DNA of 64,000 nucleotides, taken from NCBI GenBank assembly GCA_964643295.1, contig CAZXSN010000008.1, positions 21,988-85,987 of the forward strand, written 5' to 3'. Below, piece after piece: positions 1 to 8,554 of this stretch. The position numbers were made by a program, and so were the translations under genes. Position 1 is the first letter of the stretch, and every line of letters begins with the position of its first letter. The notes beneath the pieces were generated by a model. It had not been told where the DNA came from. It worked only from the letters and a program-made list of their open reading frames with translations, and did not search any database. The DNA comes from Merdiplasma sp964643295. Its GTDB lineage: Bacteria; Bacillota; Clostridia; Lachnospirales; Lachnospiraceae.

Positions 1-2
1 CC

Positions 3-233
3 AAACACGCGCTGGAGATCCCCCGGTTTGTCCACGAGGAGGCGACGGCGTTTCTCTCCTTCGCCAATCCGTATCATCTGCAGGATATTCCGAGAGTGCG
101 TACCTTTATCAATGCCTATTCGGCGAGCAGAACAACGGTGCGTCTGGCTCTGGAAAAGCTGATCGGCAAAAGTCCCTTTAAGGGGGTCAGTCCTGTGGAT
201 GCGTTCTGCGGCCTGAAAGATACCAGGCTGTAA
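3..233 (+). CDS. Glycoside hydrolase family 3 protein, C-terminal fragment
   Basis: Only the last 76 residues are inside the window. They read as the tail of a GH3 enzyme: the segment TYR/SER-rich INAYSAS, then KLIGKSPFKGVSPVDAFCG, is the conserved end of beta-N-acetylhexosaminidase/beta-glucosidase-like GH3 proteins of clostridia. The catalytic Asp and His lie upstream of the window, so substrate cannot be told. The stop is TAA. It is followed by 146 bases without a gene before the gallate decarboxylase gene, so co-transcription with it is uncertain. Confidence 0.8.
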   Translation, partial: KHALEIPRFVHEEATAFLSFANPYHLQDIPRVRTFINAYSASRTTVRLALEKLIGKSPFKGVSPVDAFCGLKDTRL

Positions 234-379
234 GCAGAGCAATAAGAGAAAGAAAAAAGAACAGAAAATTTGTTCCAAAGCATGAAGAAACCTGCCTTTC
301 TGGTTTCCTTAAGGGAACTGAAAACAGACAGGGATACGAATACAAAAGGAAAGAAATCTTCGAGGAGGCGAACTTTAAG

Positions 380-1849
380 ATGGATTATCGCAGAGAAATT
401 CTGGATCTGCGCACAGCCCTGGAGGTGCTAAAAGAGCTGCCGGGGCAGCTTTTAGAGACAGCGGTGGAAGTGGATCCTTCGGCGGAACTGTCCGGAGTTT
501 ACCGGTATGTGGGGGCGGGAGGCACAGTGATGCGGCCTACGAAGGTGGATGGTCCCGCCATGCTTTTTTCCAATGTCAAAGGACATCCGGACGCAAAAGT
601 GCTGATCGGGCTGTTGGCCAGCCGGGAGCGTGTAGGGACGCTTTTTGGCTGTAAAAAGGAAGACCTGGGGAAGCTGCTTTGTACCTGTGCCCAAAACCCG
701 ATCGATCCTATTGTCAGCAAAGAGTACGCTCCCTGTCAGGAGATTGTGCATCTTTCTTCCGATCCGGACTTTGATCTTTTCCGGCTGATACCGGCTCCCA
801 CGAATACGCCGGCGGATGCCGGTCCTTACATTACGATGGGGATGTGTTATGCGACACATCCGGATACAGGGCTGTCGGATGTAACCATTCACCGGCTGTG
901 CATTCAGTCGAAGGATGAACTGTCCATTTTTCTGCAGCCGGGAAGCCGCCACATCGGCGCGATGGCTGACCGCGCCGCGCAGCTTCAGCAGCCTTTGCCG
1001 ATCTCCATCTCTATCGGGGTAGATCCGGCAATCGAAGTTGGTTCCTGTTTTGAGCCGCCGACTACGCCCTTAGGCTACAATGAACTGGCGATTGCCGGGG
1101 CGCTGCGGGAAAGGCCCGTTATGCTGCATCAGTGTGTATCCATTCAAGAGAACTGCATCGCCAACGCGGAGTACGTGATCGAGGGAGAAATCGTACCTGG
1201 CGTTACCGTGCAGGAAGATCAGAATACCCACACCGGCTATGCGATGCCGGAGTTTCCGGGTTACAACGGCCGCGCCTCGAGTGAGTGTCGGCTGATTAAG
1301 GTGAAGGCGGTCACAACCCGCCGCCATCCGATTATGCAGACCGTGATCGGTCCCTCGGAGGAACATGTCAACCTGGTGGGGATTCCTACCGAGGCCAGTA
1401 TCTATCAGATGGTTGAAAAGGCTCTGCCGGGGCTGGTGAAAAACGTCTACGCGCATGCGTCCGGCGGCGGAAAATACATGGCGATTCTGCAGTGCCATAA
1501 GAAGGTGCCGACCGATGAGGGAAAGCAGCGCCAGGCAGCTTTGCTTTCGTTTTCCGCCTTCCCGGAACTGAAGCACGTGATTCTGGTGGATGAGGATGTG
1601 GATCCGTTTGATTCGCGGGATGTTTTGTGGGCCCTGAATACCCGCTTTCAGGGAGACCGGGATGTGATCACGATTCCGGGAGTGCGCTGCCATCCGCTGG
1701 ATCCAAGTGCCCGTCCGGAGTACGATCCTTCCATCCTGGATACCGGGATCAGCTGCAAAACGATTTTCGACTGCACGGTTCCCTTTGCTCTCAAGAAACA
1801 GTTTGTACGCGCTCAGTTTCTTGAGGTGGATCCCGGCAGATGGCTGTAG
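380..1849 (+). CDS. lpdC: UbiD-family decarboxylase, gallate decarboxylase LpdC-like
   Basis: A 489-residue UbiD-type, prenylated-FMN-dependent non-oxidative decarboxylase, predicted to turn gallate (or protocatechuate) into pyrogallol (or catechol) in the cytosol. The length is that of Lactiplantibacillus LpdC (about 490). Diagnostic stretches are ELSGVYRYVGAGGTV near residue 36, APTNTPADAGPYIT near 140, EPPTTPLGYNEL near 228, NTHTGYAMPEFPGYNG near 285, and VIGPSEEHVNLVGIPTEAS near 320. These resemble LpdC as I recall it more than UbiD of ubiquinone synthesis. AGGAGG lies 11 bases before the ATG. Downstream genes encode a UbiX/LpdB-like and an LpdD-like partner, then a tannase that would supply gallate. 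The exact phenolic acid is inferred from this context. Confidence 0.9.
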   Translation: MDYRREILDLRTALEVLKELPGQLLETAVEVDPSAELSGVYRYVGAGGTVMRPTKVDGPAMLFSNVKGHPDAKVLIGLLASRERVGTLFGCKKEDLGKLLCTCAQNPIDPIVSKEYAPCQEIVHLSSDPDFDLFRLIPAPTNTPADAGPYITMGMCYATHPDTGLSDVTIHRLCIQSKDELSIFLQPGSRHIGAMADRAAQLQQPLPISISIGVDPAIEVGSCFEPPTTPLGYNELAIAGALRERPVMLHQCVSIQENCIANAEYVIEGEIVPGVTVQEDQNTHTGYAMPEFPGYNGRASSECRLIKVKAVTTRRHPIMQTVIGPSEEHVNLVGIPTEASIYQMVEKALPGLVKNVYAHASGGGKYMAILQCHKKVPTDEGKQRQAALLSFSAFPELKHVILVDEDVDPFDSRDVLWALNTRFQGDRDVITIPGVRCHPLDPSARPEYDPSILDTGISCKTIFDCTVPFALKKQFVRAQFLEVDPGRWL

Positions 1850-1964
1850 GAGGCTTTTTCAAAGCGGGGGAGCAATCCGTACTCACCTTTTAAGGTCTGA
1901 ATCAGGCAATGCCGCGAAGGAGCATAGAGAGGGAAAGTAAGCAGCCTTCGCTTGAGGAGGAGAC

Positions 1965-2534
1965 ATGGCAAAAAAACGTATCGTCGTTGGAATGAGCGGC
2001 GCATCCGGCGCACCCCTGGCTGTGGAAGTGCTGCGGCAGCTGAAAGGCCTGGAGGAACTGGAGATTCATCTGGTGATGACGCACGGCGCAGAGTGTACGC
2101 TGAAACAGGAGACAGATCTTACGAAGGAGCAGGTGAAGGCCCTCTGCGATGTTTATCATGAGAATGAGAACATCGGCGCCTGTTTAGCTTCCGGCAGCTT
2201 TTTGACGGAGGGGATGATCGTGGTTCCCTGTTCCATGAAAACGGTGGCCGGGATTGCCTGCGGTTACTCTGACAGCCTGCTTTTGCGCTGCGCGGATGTG
2301 ACACTGAAGGAAGGGCGGAAACTGGTGCTGGCAGCCAGAGAGAGTCCCTTAAGCAGCATTCATCTGAAAAACCTCTGTGAATTAAGCCGGATGGGAGCCG
2401 TGATCATGCCCCCGATGCTAAGCTTTTATCATAGACCGGCTACGCTGGAGGAGTGTACCAGACAGATCGCGGGCCGGATCTTACGCCAGTTTGGTTTCTC
2501 AGGAGAAGTCCTGGAATGGGGCGGTATGGAGTAG
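1965..2534 (+). CDS. lpdB: UbiX-like flavin prenyltransferase (LpdB-like)
   Basis: A 189-residue UbiX/Pad1-family flavoprotein that makes prenylated FMN from reduced FMN and dimethylallyl phosphate, the cofactor required by UbiD-type decarboxylases. The N-terminal flavin loop GMSGASGAP (residues 8-16), the PCSMKT motif near residue 88, and the CADVTLKEGRKLVLAARESPL region near 108 are family hallmarks; the length is normal (about 190). GAGGAGG precedes the ATG. It follows lpdC by 115 bases on the same strand. Whether it serves only the neighbouring decarboxylase or other UbiD enzymes in the cell cannot be seen here. Confidence 0.92.
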   Translation: MAKKRIVVGMSGASGAPLAVEVLRQLKGLEELEIHLVMTHGAECTLKQETDLTKEQVKALCDVYHENENIGACLASGSFLTEGMIVVPCSMKTVAGIACGYSDSLLLRCADVTLKEGRKLVLAARESPLSSIHLKNLCELSRMGAVIMPPMLSFYHRPATLEECTRQIAGRILRQFGFSGEVLEWGGME

Positions 2535-2650
2535 CCCCCCGATGAAACGAAGCGGGGAAAAAGCAGATCGCTTTGGGTTGTTTTTTTAAGCCTGCCCGGG
2601 TTATGATAGTATGGACTTTTGGCAGGATTAAGGATCGGGGAGGAACCGGT

Positions 2651-3049
2651 ATGAGAGTTTACGAAAGGGAAGTTCCGGTACTGGGCAGGATGATTCGCAT
2701 GCAGGCGCAGGATACGGGAAAGGGACTGCAGGTGCTCATCACCGGAGGAGATCAGGCGCATATCGGGGCGGTTGCCGTATGCGGGGAGTCTTCTTTTGAC
2801 AGTTCCTTTCCGGAGAAAAACGGAGTACGAACCGTGACCTTTCCAGGACATAAGGAAACGCAGGTGGTGGAAAACTGGGCGCGGCGGCTTGGAGAACTGT
2901 CTGATTTTCCAGTTGTGGTTTCCGCCGGAATTCATTATGATGGAATTAACCGGGCACAGATCGGGGAGATCTTATCGGCGCTCGATAAGGAGCTTTCGCG
3001 GGCAGCCGCCTGGTTTTCAGGCGAAAACAAAGACGCAGAAAAATCATAA
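2651..3049 (+). CDS. lpdD: LpdD-like small protein of gallate decarboxylase
   Basis: A 132-residue protein, the size of the third (D) subunit of gallate and hydroxyarylic-acid decarboxylases. The core has a beta-rich pattern (LQVLITGGDQAHIGAVAV near residue 32) and VVVSAGIHYDGI near 97, which I match to the LpdD/prenylated-flavin chaperone-like family. The role is thought to be assistance of cofactor loading or assembly of the UbiD partner. The ATG at 2651 is chosen because GGGGAGG lies 8 bases upstream and the resulting length fits; the frame stays open upstream to 2573. The stop is 12 bases before the tannase gene, so the two are very probably co-transcribed. Confidence 0.75.
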   Translation: MRVYEREVPVLGRMIRMQAQDTGKGLQVLITGGDQAHIGAVAVCGESSFDSSFPEKNGVRTVTFPGHKETQVVENWARRLGELSDFPVVVSAGIHYDGINRAQIGEILSALDKELSRAAAWFSGENKDAEKS

Positions 3050-3061
3050 GGAGGAGAAGAT

Positions 3062-5767
3062 ATGGAAGGAGTTCCTGTGACCAACCGGACGATGGAACTG
3101 TCGGACTGCAGGAGTAAGTGGACCTATAATGGGACTTACCATTGCTGGTGCCTGGAGGATGTGCTGTATACACCCAGGGCTGCGACACCGAAATTTCAGC
3201 GGCTGAGCATTTTTGTGCCGGAACCGTATCTGGCTTTTGGCGGAAAGATTATGCCCGAGGGAGAGAAAGAGAAGTTTACGGCGAAGACAGCGCCGGTCAT
3301 TTTTGACAACAATTCCGCGGGCTATATGCAGATGCCGCATACCTGGCTGGGCGGTCCGCGCTGCAATGCCGCAGAGTATCTGAAGCATGGGTATATCTAT
3401 GTGACCTGCGGCAACCGGGGCAGCGAGTCGAAAGACGCGAACGGGAACTGGTGCGGGAAGGCGCCCATCAACCTGATCGATCTGAAGATGGCGATCCGTT
3501 TTCTGAGGCACAATGCCGGTTCGCTTCCCGGCGATTTTAACCGGATTGTCTCGGTGGGCTGGAGCGCGGGCGGAGCTATGTCCGCTTTGCTTGCCCTGAC
3601 CGGAAACAATGTACGGTATGATGCGCTTCTTAAGGAAAACGGGGCCTTCATGGATGAGCGCGATGACGTGTATGCGGCACAGATTTACTGTCCGATCATT
3701 GATCTGGAGCATGCGGATCTCGCCTATGAGTGGATGTTTGGCGCGGATCGGGAAAACGAGTCTTCCCCTGCTGGCCCGGCTGGCGTAATGGGACCGTTTG
3801 AGGAAGCCCTCTCAAGGAAACTTACGGAACGCTATATTTTGTATTTTAACGCTTTGCAGCTTAAGGATCCCACAACTACAGAGGTGCTTTTCCTGGGCGA
3901 AGACGGCAGAAGCGGCAGCGGCTATGCGTATCTTCTGGGAAAACTTGGGGAGGCGGCGAGCATTTATCTTAAAAAGCTTGAAAGCGGCGAACTGAAGGAA
4001 TCGTATACGGTCAAAGAGTATCTGGAGGGAGAATACGAGTATCTGGCACAGGCTCCCATGGGAGAAAAAGAGCATGAGAAAACTTCCAGTCTTTTGCAGG
4101 GACACAAGGATGTCGGGGAGTCCTATCCCTCTCCCGGGAAAGAGTCTACGCAGGAAGAACGGATAAGCGAACCGCCTTCGATGGGCGAACTGCTTTCCCG
4201 TCCTCCCAAAGGAGTTCCCTATGTCGGGCATGAACCGCCGATGGTGAAAAAGAAGGGACAGCCGAAAGGCGACTGGCTTTTCGTTGACGGACAAAACGCT
4301 CAGATTAAGGATCTGGACAGCTACGTGCTGCATCACCGCAGGCGGATGAAACCCTGCACGTCCTTTGACAAGTTAGAGATGGACAGCGGGGAGAACCGGC
4401 TGTTTGGCACGCAGTCGCAGCCGTACCAGCACTTTGACGGGGAAGTGGCCGACGCGATTGCCTCCTTAAAGGAGGAATTCCCGCAGGAGTATGAGCGGTA
4501 TTACGACGGCTTTGCCCGCGCAAAGGAGGATGAGAAGCTGAAGGAGCGCATGTTCCTTCTCAATCCCCTAAACTTTATCGGCAGTGAAGAGAAGAGCGAT
4601 CAGGCTGCCTGGTTTAGGATCCGCGTGGGAGCCAGCGATGCGGACACGTCTTTATCCGTGGGCATGACATTGGCCTGCAAACTCGCGGAAGCGGGAAAAG
4701 CGGTCGATTACTCCCTTGTCTGGGAGAAACCGCATTGCCAGGCGGATTATCCGGGGGAACTGTGCGCCTGGATCGATCAGATCTGCTTAAATGGCGCAGG
4801 GGAGAAATCGGAAGAAAACGGCACACCTGCGCTTTTTGCCAAAGCAGATCCTTTGCAGCGGGAGTATGGCAAAGAAATGGGTGCGGGAGAGGAGAAACGC
4901 CCTGATCCTGGGATGGATACACCGGCAGAGACCGGATGGATTAAACGAAAGGTGCTGGATCTGCCCTATGCATCCGATTCCCCGGCACAAAGGCTGGACA
5001 TTTACCTGCCCAATGAAGGGGAGGGACCGTTCGCCGCACTTGTCTATTTCCATGGCGGCGGATTTGCGATGGGGGATAAGAGGGATCGTCATCTGGAAAG
5101 ATACCTTACGGGACTTTCGCATGGGTTAGCGGTAGCGGCGGTTGAGTATCGCTTAAGCGGAGAGGCAAAATTTCCGGCGGCGGTTCTGGATGCCCGAAGC
5201 GCCGTAAGGTTTTTGAAAAAAGAGGGAAAGAAGTACGGAATTGATCCGAATCGTCTGGCCGCGATCGGCGGTTCCGCCGGAGGAAATCTGGCGGCTATGC
5301 TGGCGATGAACATCCCCAATGGACAGTTTTGCGGGGAAAGCTGTAAGGAGGGAGAAGTGGAGCCTTTCGTGCAGGCTGCCGTGGACCAGTATGGCCCTAT
5401 CAACTTCGCCTCGATGGATCAGCAGTCCCTCAAAGGTTCTCCGATCATTCACGATGATGCGGATTCTCCGGAGTCGCAGTACTTAGGGGCTGCCGTCTCC
5501 GAGGCTCCTTCAGAGCTGCTTCAGGCGGCGAATCCGATCTCCTACTTAAGCGATGCGATGTGCCCGATTCTGGTTCAGCACGGGACGGATGATCTTTTAG
5601 TGCCCTACGGTCAGTCTGAAGAATTCGTCTCTGCCATTCGGGAGAAGGTGGGCGGTTCCGCCGCGGAATTTACCTCCCTTGCGGGGGCGGGACACGATGA
5701 TCCTCTCTTTGCCTCCGAAAAGAACCTGGCAGCGGTCTTCGATTTCCTGAAAAGAAAGCTTGAGTAA
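3062..5767 (+). CDS. Tannase (subtype B) fused to a second alpha/beta-hydrolase esterase
   Basis: A 901-residue protein with two complete alpha/beta-hydrolase units. Residues 1 to about 590 match bacterial subtype-B tannase: nucleophile Ser168 in GWSAGG, then YCPIIDLEHADLAYEW near 210, Lys430 and Glu444, Asp526 and Asp528, and His558. The spacings Lys-Glu (14) and Asp-His (32) equal those of the L. plantarum tannase residues Lys343/Glu357 and Asp419/His451. About 80 extra residues lie between Ser168 and Lys430 relative to that enzyme. Residues 630-901 form a BD-FAE/HSL-type esterase: HGGGF oxyanion loop at 664, Ser738 in GGSAGG, Asp843 or Asp844, His878. No signal peptide is visible, so it should be cytosolic. 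It lies 12 bases after lpdD. Predicted role: release of gallate from galloyl esters, with the second domain perhaps removing another acyl group. Confidence 0.9.
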   Translation: MEGVPVTNRTMELSDCRSKWTYNGTYHCWCLEDVLYTPRAATPKFQRLSIFVPEPYLAFGGKIMPEGEKEKFTAKTAPVIFDNNSAGYMQMPHTWLGGPRCNAAEYLKHGYIYVTCGNRGSESKDANGNWCGKAPINLIDLKMAIRFLRHNAGSLPGDFNRIVSVGWSAGGAMSALLALTGNNVRYDALLKENGAFMDERDDVYAAQIYCPIIDLEHADLAYEWMFGADRENESSPAGPAGVMGPFEEALSRKLTERYILYFNALQLKDPTTTEVLFLGEDGRSGSGYAYLLGKLGEAASIYLKKLESGELKESYTVKEYLEGEYEYLAQAPMGEKEHEKTSSLLQGHKDVGESYPSPGKESTQEERISEPPSMGELLSRPPKGVPYVGHEPPMVKKKGQPKGDWLFVDGQNAQIKDLDSYVLHHRRRMKPCTSFDKLEMDSGENRLFGTQSQPYQHFDGEVADAIASLKEEFPQEYERYYDGFARAKEDEKLKERMFLLNPLNFIGSEEKSDQAAWFRIRVGASDADTSLSVGMTLACKLAEAGKAVDYSLVWEKPHCQADYPGELCAWIDQICLNGAGEKSEENGTPALFAKADPLQREYGKEMGAGEEKRPDPGMDTPAETGWIKRKVLDLPYASDSPAQRLDIYLPNEGEGPFAALVYFHGGGFAMGDKRDRHLERYLTGLSHGLAVAAVEYRLSGEAKFPAAVLDARSAVRFLKKEGKKYGIDPNRLAAIGGSAGGNLAAMLAMNIPNGQFCGESCKEGEVEPFVQAAVDQYGPINFASMDQQSLKGSPIIHDDADSPESQYLGAAVSEAPSELLQAANPISYLSDAMCPILVQHGTDDLLVPYGQSEEFVSAIREKVGGSAAEFTSLAGAGHDDPLFASEKNLAAVFDFLKRKLE

Positions 5768-5819
5768 GCGCTTCGGAAGGTATGGGTAGAGAAAAATTGA
5801 AGTGGGAAACACGCATACG

Positions 5820-5853
5820 GCCTGGCTGTCCGTTTTTGGATCGCCAGGCTTTC
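5820..5853 (+). terminator. Probable terminator after the tannase gene
   Basis: GCCTGGC (5820-5826) pairs with GCCAGGC (5843-5849), with a further TCC/GGA pairing inside the loop, followed by TTTCC. The U-tract is short, so termination may be partial. It separates the polyphenol genes from the two-component/ABC cassette. Confidence 0.55.
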
Positions 5854-5931
5854 CTGAAATACGGTTTTGACGGGGCGTTCCTCTCGCGCCGTGAAAGCCG
5901 TTAGGGACCGTAAAGAACAGGAGATGTGGGG

Positions 5932-7539
5932 ATGGCGGGGAAGTATCGGGTGATCATTGCGGACGATGAGCCAAAGATTCTGCAGCTGATCAAAATCCTG
6001 GGGCATTGGGAGGAGTATGGGATTGAGATTGTGGACGAGTGCCACGACGGGACTCAGGCACTGGAGAGCATTCGCGATAACCGTCCGGATTTTGTACTCT
6101 CAGATATCAAGATGCCGGATCTGGACGGTCTGGAGCTGATCGAGGAGACACGCAGAGCGGGGGTTGACAGTCTGTTCATCCTCATCAGCGGGTATCGCCA
6201 TTTTGAATATGCCAGAAGCGCGATCGCGCTGAACGTGGTGGACTATCTGCTCAAACCAATCGAGGAAGAGCGCCTGAATAAGACACTGGAAAAGGTCTGC
6301 CGTCAGATTGACCAGATGCGGGAGGAGAAGGAGGACCGGGAGGAATTAAAGCAGATGCGCACAAAGCGTCAGCAGATGCAGATGGAGGCGTTCTGGGAGG
6401 ATCTGCTTTATAAGGATCAGGATGTCTTCCGCTATCAGACAGAGGAGGACTGCAACGGCGCTTACCAGACCGAATTCGAACCTGGGTGTTACCGGGTGGT
6501 ATGTCTGGTGACCACGCTGAACGCGATTCTGGAGAATGCGGAATCATTCTTCAGTGATGAGATGACACGCGGCATGTACCGCTGTTTTGAGGGAAAAGCC
6601 CGTTATTACTTCCATTATGATCTCTACGGCTGCGTGATTGTTTTAAACTACCCGCCCAAAGGACATGGGAAGGTCCGGGAGGCGATCGACGCTCTCTATT
6701 ACGGGATCCGCAGCTTAAATGAGGTGTATGGGTCGTTTCGTGTCAATATCGGTGTGAGCACGGAGAAAACCGGATGTCGGGATCTTCACGCAGCGTTTCA
6801 GGAGGCACTGGCAGCGGAATGGGGACGCTTAGTCATCATGCAGAACGGTGTTTTGGATTACACACAGGTGGGAAGCCTCCCCAGGGTGGAGACGGAGCGT
6901 ATTGTCAGCGCTTCCGAGTTAAAGAAGATCGGCGACTGCGTGAAATATCTGGGCAGAGAGGAACTGGGAGAACTTTTCTCGCTGCTCTACCGCCGTTCGG
7001 CCTCCTTAGGAAACTGTTATCCCGGCAGTATGGCAGACGCCTTCTATTTGATCCTGAAAAAGGTGGTAGACAACGTACCGGAAGAGAACCGGCAGCAGGT
7101 GGAGAAGAACGCATACTTCGCCTACCTCGAGGCCCACAATTTTCAGCAGGTCATGAAAAACCTTTACCTGAAACTCGAGGAGTATCTGCAGGAGGAGGAA
7201 AAGAAGCTCAAGCAGAAGGTCGGGAAACCGCTTGGGGAGGCGGTGCGCTACATCCGTGCCAACTTTGCCAAGGCGATCTCCGCGGAGGAAGTGGCCGCGG
7301 TCAGCCGGGTGTCCCCTGCTTACTTAGGCAAGCTTTTCAAGGAAGAGCTGGGCATCGGTTTCAGTGAATTCCTGACACAGGTCAGACTTGAGGAGGCGGA
7401 ACGGCTGCTGGCGGGTTCAAATCTTTCGGTAAAGGAGATCGCCGGTGCCGTGGGATATCCGGATGAGAAATATTTTTCCAAGCTGTTTAAGAAAACGACC
7501 GGCATCAAGCCTACGGAATACCGGAGAATCTACGGGTGA
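5932..7539 (+). CDS. Response regulator, YesN type (REC plus AraC-family HTH)
   Basis: A 535-residue regulator. Residues 1-120 are a CheY-like receiver with the acidic pair in IIADDEP, phospho-acceptor Asp58 in LSDIKMPD, and the switch Lys in LLKPIEEE. A long middle section has no named domain, and the last 100 residues are an AraC/XylS double HTH (AEEVAAVSRVSPAYLGKLFK and VKEIAGAVGYPDEKYFSKLF). ATG 5932 is chosen because AGGAG lies 9 bases upstream; a GTG at 5926 is too close to it. The histidine kinase follows, with sugar ABC genes after that, as is common for YesMN systems of Lachnospiraceae. Probable role: activation of the adjacent transporter in response to its sugar ligand. Confidence 0.9.
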   Translation: MAGKYRVIIADDEPKILQLIKILGHWEEYGIEIVDECHDGTQALESIRDNRPDFVLSDIKMPDLDGLELIEETRRAGVDSLFILISGYRHFEYARSAIALNVVDYLLKPIEEERLNKTLEKVCRQIDQMREEKEDREELKQMRTKRQQMQMEAFWEDLLYKDQDVFRYQTEEDCNGAYQTEFEPGCYRVVCLVTTLNAILENAESFFSDEMTRGMYRCFEGKARYYFHYDLYGCVIVLNYPPKGHGKVREAIDALYYGIRSLNEVYGSFRVNIGVSTEKTGCRDLHAAFQEALAAEWGRLVIMQNGVLDYTQVGSLPRVETERIVSASELKKIGDCVKYLGREELGELFSLLYRRSASLGNCYPGSMADAFYLILKKVVDNVPEENRQQVEKNAYFAYLEAHNFQQVMKNLYLKLEEYLQEEEKKLKQKVGKPLGEAVRYIRANFAKAISAEEVAAVSRVSPAYLGKLFKEELGIGFSEFLTQVRLEEAERLLAGSNLSVKEIAGAVGYPDEKYFSKLFKKTTGIKPTEYRRIYG

Positions 7540-7609
7540 ATGAAAGAAGCGGGAAATAAAGAAACGCTTTCCTTATCGATGAATGGGGGAAACCGGAGGG
7601 AGAACTGCT

Positions 7610-8554
7610 TTGAAAAAGACAATGATTTTGGCCTGGGTGCAGCTGGCTATCCTTTTGCTCTTCGGGGTCTTGTGCGCGGTCTTATCCGAGCGGATCTTTC
7701 CTGCTCTTTTTTTTCTGGCAGCTGCCGTTTTGCAGGGAGTGTTTCTTTTTTTCCTGCACAAAGACCGGAAAATGCTGCTGTTTCTGGTGGAGGAGAAACG
7801 CAGAAAGAACGGGAAAGCAGCGGTGCTCTGGGATGAGGAGGAGGAGAAACGGCTGCAGCTGGCGAAAAAGAGAGTGGAGCTGTATGCTCTGCAGAGTCAG
7901 ATCAACCCGCATTTCCTCTACAATACGCTGGACAGCATCCGCGCCCGGGCCTTAATCGACGGGCAGACACAGATTGCGGAAATGACGGAGATTCTCGCGA
8001 AGTTTTTCCGCTACTGCATCGGCCAGACGGAGAGTCTGGTCAAGATCCGGGAAGAGATTGACCACATCCGGGATTACTATTATATCCAGAAGTTTCGCTT
8101 TGAAGACCGCTTCGAGATGGAGATTTTCGCGGAGAACGAAGAGATTTATGAGTACTTTATTCCGAAGATGACTCTGCAGCCCCTGGTGGAGAACGCCATG
8201 GCTCATGGGCTGGAAAAAGTGAACCGCAAGGGGAAACTTCAGATCAGGCTTATGATGACGGAACGAAAGATTGTCATCCTGGTTTCGGACAACGGTGCCG
8301 GAATGAATATGGAGCAGCTGGACCGCCTCAATGAACGTATGGAACAGATGTACTATCAGGGAAGCCGCAAGGACGGGCACAACAGCATCGCCGTAACGAA
8401 TGTAAACGCAAGAATCAAGCTGACTTTCGGTCAGGACTACGGGATCCACTACCGTTCCATGCAGCAGGAAGGGACGGATGCGGTCGTGACGATTCCGAAA
8501 GTCGATGATTTTGTGCGCAACCGCTATGAAGTGGAATGGGAGAGCCAGCCGTGA
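7610..8554 (+). CDS. Sensor histidine kinase, YesM/LytS-like
   Basis: A 314-residue membrane kinase with two hydrophobic helices in residues 4-50 and no extracellular ligand domain of any size. The catalytic part has the His_kinase H-box with INPHFLYNTLDSIRARAL, the N-box PLVENAMAHGLE and the G-box SDNGAGMN. The start is taken as TTG 7610, ten bases after GGAGG; ATG 7583 (in frame, no ribosome site) and ATG 7622 are alternatives. The missing sensor domain suggests it reads its signal through a partner, perhaps the sugar-binding protein or the Walker-less ABC protein encoded next. The stop codon overlaps the following GTG start. Confidence 0.87.
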   Translation: MKKTMILAWVQLAILLLFGVLCAVLSERIFPALFFLAAAVLQGVFLFFLHKDRKMLLFLVEEKRRKNGKAAVLWDEEEEKRLQLAKKRVELYALQSQINPHFLYNTLDSIRARALIDGQTQIAEMTEILAKFFRYCIGQTESLVKIREEIDHIRDYYYIQKFRFEDRFEMEIFAENEEIYEYFIPKMTLQPLVENAMAHGLEKVNRKGKLQIRLMMTERKIVILVSDNGAGMNMEQLDRLNERMEQMYYQGSRKDGHNSIAVTNVNARIKLTFGQDYGIHYRSMQQEGTDAVVTIPKVDDFVRNRYEVEWESQP

